From positions 60,958 through 124,957 of the forward strand of contig NZ_UEGO01000016.1 of the NCBI RefSeq assembly GCF_900465345.1: a stretch of DNA of 64,000 bases. Reading direction: 5' to 3'. Below are positions 61,475 through 64,000 of the stretch, piece by piece. A program made the position numbers and the translations under genes. The DNA is from Asaia bogorensis. Lineage in GTDB: Bacteria; Pseudomonadota; Alphaproteobacteria; Acetobacterales; Acetobacteraceae. Position 1 is the first letter of the stretch; every line of letters begins with the position of its first letter. The notes under the pieces were generated by a model. It worked only from the letters and a program-made list of their open reading frames with translations, was not told where the DNA came from and did not search any database.

Positions 61475-62965
61475 TCAAAGCGCAATATTGGTGCGAAAGC
61501 CGAACACGAGTTCGTCTTTAAGCCGTCGATCCGGATGGGACGGATTGGGAATGCCGCCACCAGGATTGAAGATGTATTGAAAATCGGGCTGCCACTGCAT
61601 CCAGCCGGTAAACTGGTACTGGTAGGTCACCTCGACATAGGTTTCCCCGCCCTGGGTGGGGGAATAGGCACCTGAATAGCGCCTCACCGCCCGGTCATAA
61701 TTGGCCAGCGCCCCGCTTACATGGGTGTAGCCCATGCCGATACCGAAGGTATCGTCTGTACGGTACGGAAGCGGGTCATTGAATGTCAGGCCGAAATTCA
61801 GGCTGAAATCGATCGGCACACGGTCCGATTGCGGGGCCCCCATCGCGCGTCCGAAAAGGCTGATGGTTCTGTTGGGATCGGTATGGCTACGCCAGATCAT
61901 CTGATCCATCACAGCATAGAAGCTGAATGCCCCGCGATGGGTGAGCGCAGTCCCGTTGCTGTTCGGTGAGGCCAGCGGTATCCCGGAGTTGTCCCAGTAC
62001 TGGTCGGCAAATGGCTCGGAATCATACCACCCGCCTATGCGATAGACGTGAGAGAGGGGCTGAACCTCGTCGGGTGATACCATGGCCCCCAAAGCGGGAT
62101 ACACATATTGCAGTTCGGCAATTGCCATCACACCGCGGTTCAGCGGGAAGCTTGTGCCGGAAGGATTGGTCATCTGGGGGTCGCCATCGCGGCTGCGGGT
62201 CGGGCTGCCGCTATACACACCGCCGAGCAGGTAAAGTGGTGTCGCAAGCCAGTATTTGCCTCGCACACCCAAGGCTGAGAGCGGATAGGCGGGGCCACCA
62301 CCCGGCAGATCGGCCGAAGGCAGCATGGGCCAACCAAACATCGTGTTGGCAAACACGAGCGCGTTGGCACTCACCATATATTCCTGGTCGAGGCTCTGCT
62401 GGCCTATCTTGATGTCGAGCTTCTGCTGGTCGAGGAACTTCTGGTCATACCAGAGTTCCCACAGACGCGTGGCCCGGTCTGCCTCGATCCCGCTGACCGT
62501 TTGCAGGGCCATAAGGTTATCGGCGCTGTAATTGCGGCCATGGATCTGCTCCATGCTCACATTAAACGTACCGCCATACCAGCCCATGGCGCGCTGCGTA
62601 TCGACCTGCAGCACTGCCACTGTGAGCCCGTTATAGCCCGCCCCACGATGACTGCCGCCCGTAGGGTTTCCGAAAACTTCCGATGTCTCCTGGATGGCGA
62701 GAACAGCACCGTATTTGCCGAGTTCAGGGCGCAGACCCCACATATTGCCAAGTAGATTGGAACTCCGCCGCCAGTTGGAAAGGAAACCGAACACCCCTGC
62801 CGAAGCCTCATCACCCGCCTCAGCAGCATTACCAAGGTTCACAGGCGGCGGGACGGCACGGGCGGCCGTCGGGGCGAAAGCGGATACAAGGCCAAGACTT
62901 GCCCCCAACATCCGGCCCCGCCTCGTTTTCGGCCGACGAACCCGAGCAGCTTTGAATTTCAGCAT
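61475..62965 (-). CDS. outer-membrane porin, OprB-like
   Basis: About 496 residues from the ATG at 62965, which has AAGGG just upstream; the frame is open to 63028. An Arg-rich N-terminus and signal (RGRMLGASLGLVSAFAPTAA, ending ARA-VP) precede an OprB-like barrel: GFLSNWRRSSNLLGNMWGLR, then IKIGQQSLDQEYMVSANALV, then LGVRGKYWLATPLYLLGGVY, GAFSFYAVMDQMIWR, and WMQWQPDFQYIFNPGGGIPN, a strong OprB signature. It ends DELVFGFRTNIAL. It is the first gene of a three-gene operon with the beta-propeller and DyP genes and lies 18 bases after a Fur-like box. The diffusing substrate is unknown. Confidence 0.85.
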   Translation of the reverse strand: MLKFKAARVRRPKTRRGRMLGASLGLVSAFAPTAARAVPPPVNLGNAAEAGDEASAGVFGFLSNWRRSSNLLGNMWGLRPELGKYGAVLAIQETSEVFGNPTGGSHRGAGYNGLTVAVLQVDTQRAMGWYGGTFNVSMEQIHGRNYSADNLMALQTVSGIEADRATRLWELWYDQKFLDQQKLDIKIGQQSLDQEYMVSANALVFANTMFGWPMLPSADLPGGGPAYPLSALGVRGKYWLATPLYLLGGVYSGSPTRSRDGDPQMTNPSGTSFPLNRGVMAIAELQYVYPALGAMVSPDEVQPLSHVYRIGGWYDSEPFADQYWDNSGIPLASPNSNGTALTHRGAFSFYAVMDQMIWRSHTDPNRTISLFGRAMGAPQSDRVPIDFSLNFGLTFNDPLPYRTDDTFGIGMGYTHVSGALANYDRAVRRYSGAYSPTQGGETYVEVTYQYQFTGWMQWQPDFQYIFNPGGGIPNPSHPDRRLKDELVFGFRTNIAL

Positions 62966-63339
62966 ACTACCCTTCTTCCCATGATAGTGAGAATCGTTCG
63001 CACATGGATAGCAGCAATGTTTTGACATGGATCGTTAATAAGGGTGTATGACTGAATTGTGAAGATTGACTATTTATAACGAGAGATATTTTCTGGATCT
63101 GCTCAAATTAGCCGACATAAATACAAGTAAAGCTCGATCAATTCTCGAAATTCCGTCAGAAGTGCCGAAGCGAGATTTTGCGCAGGCGTCACTGTGGGCG
63201 TGCGACGCCGGATCCATGCTTTGTTATAATATATCATTTTACACAAAACGTCAGACTTCTTAACCAAGCGATCGCATCTGCCTCTCACGATATCCCATGC
63301 TGACCTCTGCGTTGGCAGGGCTCTACCCGGAACAATCGC
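62966..63339. other. divergent promoter region between porin operon and TonB receptor
   Basis: 374 bases, AT-rich in the middle. It holds the Fur-like dyad next to the porin start. A TATAAT at 63225-63230 could be a -10 for the receptor gene, though no good -35 is at 17 bases. A 65-codon ORF at 63066-63263 has no recognisable product. Confidence 0.5.
62983..63001 (-). promoter_or_regulatory. Fur-like box upstream of the porin/beta-propeller/DyP operon
   Basis: GATAGTGAGAATCGTTCGC at 62983-63001 agrees with the Fur consensus GATAATGATAATCATTATC at 14 of 19 positions (my count), and GTGAGAA/TTCGCAC within it forms a near-perfect dyad. It ends 17 bases before the porin start codon, so it would cover the promoter or early leader. 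Confidence 0.5.
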
Positions 63340-64000
63340 TTGTCCAAACGATACCGCCTCCTCGCCTCTTCCTTGCTCTGGTCCATTGTTTCGCTGGCCG
63401 ATCCTGCTTTGGCTGACGCGACAAAAGATGAGTCGGTCCGGGGCCAGGACGAAAGACCGAACGCAGAACGTGAGACGGTCGGGAAACCGGGAACGGGCCA
63501 TAGCGGCCCCCATACGCGCGCCGCAGGTCAGCGCCATGAAACGGTTACCGTGCGTCATCAGCGCAGTAACGCCGACGGAACCTCGGGAACGACACCGGGG
63601 GGCGGCATGATGCCCAACCAGACAGCCCCCCACTCACGCAGCGGATTGACGCGCGATTTCATTGCCCGCCAGTCGGCGACACTGTCTCCTGTCGCCATGA
63701 TCGCGAGCCTTCCGGGTGTGGTTTACTCAGGCAATGACCCTCTTGGCATGAATGACGAGCAGCAGGGACTATCGGTGCGCGGTCTCGACCAGACCGAAAT
63801 TGGTTATCTTTTCGAAAACGTGCCCGCCGCACCGCCGTTATTCCTGATTCCCTATACTTCGGCCACTGCTGATAACGAAAACATCTCATCCATCACGCTC
63901 ACCCAGGGGGCGGCTGGTACAGACGCGCCGCTTTACAACGCGGTGGGGGGTGAGATCGCTGTGAAGATGCGCAAGCCTTCAGAGGAGGCGGGCGGCTTTG
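63340..64000 (+). CDS. TonB-dependent outer-membrane receptor (partial, C-terminus beyond window)
   Basis: The first 220 codons of a receptor, running off the right edge. The best start is a TTG at 63340: it gives (M)SKRYRLLASSLLWSIVSLA and ends DPALA-DATKDE, a clean signal peptide with GGAA upstream. ETVTVRHQRSN could be a linker; then the plug domain begins: SGLTRDFIARQSATLSPVAM, IASLPGVVYSGNDPLGMNDE, QQGLSVRGLDQTEIGYLFEN, then NISSITLTQGAAGTDAPL and NAVGGEIAVKMRKPS. The Q-x-GLSVRG block and the VGGEI block are TonB receptor hallmarks. It is divergent from the Fur-box operon, so an iron siderophore or heme ligand is likely, but not shown. Confidence 0.85.
   Translation, partial: MSKRYRLLASSLLWSIVSLADPALADATKDESVRGQDERPNAERETVGKPGTGHSGPHTRAAGQRHETVTVRHQRSNADGTSGTTPGGGMMPNQTAPHSRSGLTRDFIARQSATLSPVAMIASLPGVVYSGNDPLGMNDEQQGLSVRGLDQTEIGYLFENVPAAPPLFLIPYTSATADNENISSITLTQGAAGTDAPLYNAVGGEIAVKMRKPSEEAGGF

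Noticed and set aside
63066-63263. A 65-codon frame in the divergent promoter region
   Set aside because: It has a non-ATG start, no ribosome site and no recognisable domain. It covers the expected promoter of the TonB receptor.
1-64000. tRNA, rRNA, insertion sequence, integrase or phage genes
   Set aside because: I scanned intergenic gaps for tRNA arms and the proteins for transposase or integrase motifs and found none. The window looks like stable chromosome.

Overview
The window reads as chromosomal DNA of an acetic acid bacterium (Acetobacteraceae, Alphaproteobacteria). The evidence is a BcsA-BcsB fusion together with BcsD (the Komagataeibacter/Asaia type of cellulose operon), a PhyR/NepR/EcfG stress locus, a DUF1013 (TrcR-type) regulator, a Zymomonas AdhB-type iron alcohol dehydrogenase and a C30-carotenoid type gene set. 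Cellulose plus a carotenoid locus would suit a pink genus such as Asaia; the genus is an inference. No rRNA, tRNA, insertion sequence, phage or CRISPR array was found.

Layout. (1) 1-10.9 kb, minus strand: a cellulose operon read as bcsZ, a short bcsP/bcsH-like gene, bcsQ, fused bcsAB, bcsC and bcsD (cut by the window edge). (2) 11.4-15.8 kb: general stress response locus with a HisKA_2 sensor kinase, NepR anti-sigma factor, two EcfG-type sigma factors and divergent phyR. (3) 15.8-35 kb: housekeeping genes: an ABC-F ATPase, a Gfo/Idh/MocA oxidoreductase, secD-secF, a lipoprotein, mscL, rpmE, hsp20, trcR, a DUF465 gene, purE-purK, radC, an HAD phosphatase, a second RadC-like gene lacking the catalytic motif, uvrD, prmA, a GNAT gene, aminopeptidase P and NAD-type isocitrate dehydrogenase. 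(4) 35.5-36.6 kb: an iron-containing alcohol dehydrogenase. (5) 37.2-44.3 kb: a carotenoid-type cluster (aldehyde dehydrogenase, two CrtN/CrtP-like flavoproteins, acyltransferase, glycosyltransferase, DUF2141 protein). (6) 44.3-58.8 kb: copper handling (P1B ATPase, CopZ, a small Cys/His/Met-rich secreted protein, multicopper oxidase with a 14-unit MSG repeat, CopB, a TonB-dependent copper receptor, a DUF2946 protein), interrupted by an OprB porin, an orphan pstS with a Pho box, a tiny membrane protein behind a perfect FNR-type site, and an MFS transporter. (7) 59-64 kb: a minus-strand operon of porin, NHL-type beta-propeller protein and Tat-type DyP peroxidase preceded by a Fur-like dyad, and a divergent TonB-dependent receptor running off the end.

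The least familiar unit is the porin/beta-propeller/DyP operon with its Fur-like box and divergent TonB receptor: it suggests an iron- or heme-linked envelope system. Other points for a second look are the RadC pseudo-enzyme whose last codons form an intrinsic terminator, the duplicated EcfG genes with NepR beyond a long hairpin, the MSG repeat, and the FNR site ahead of a 56-residue membrane protein. All calls rest on reading the sequence and family knowledge; no database search was run.
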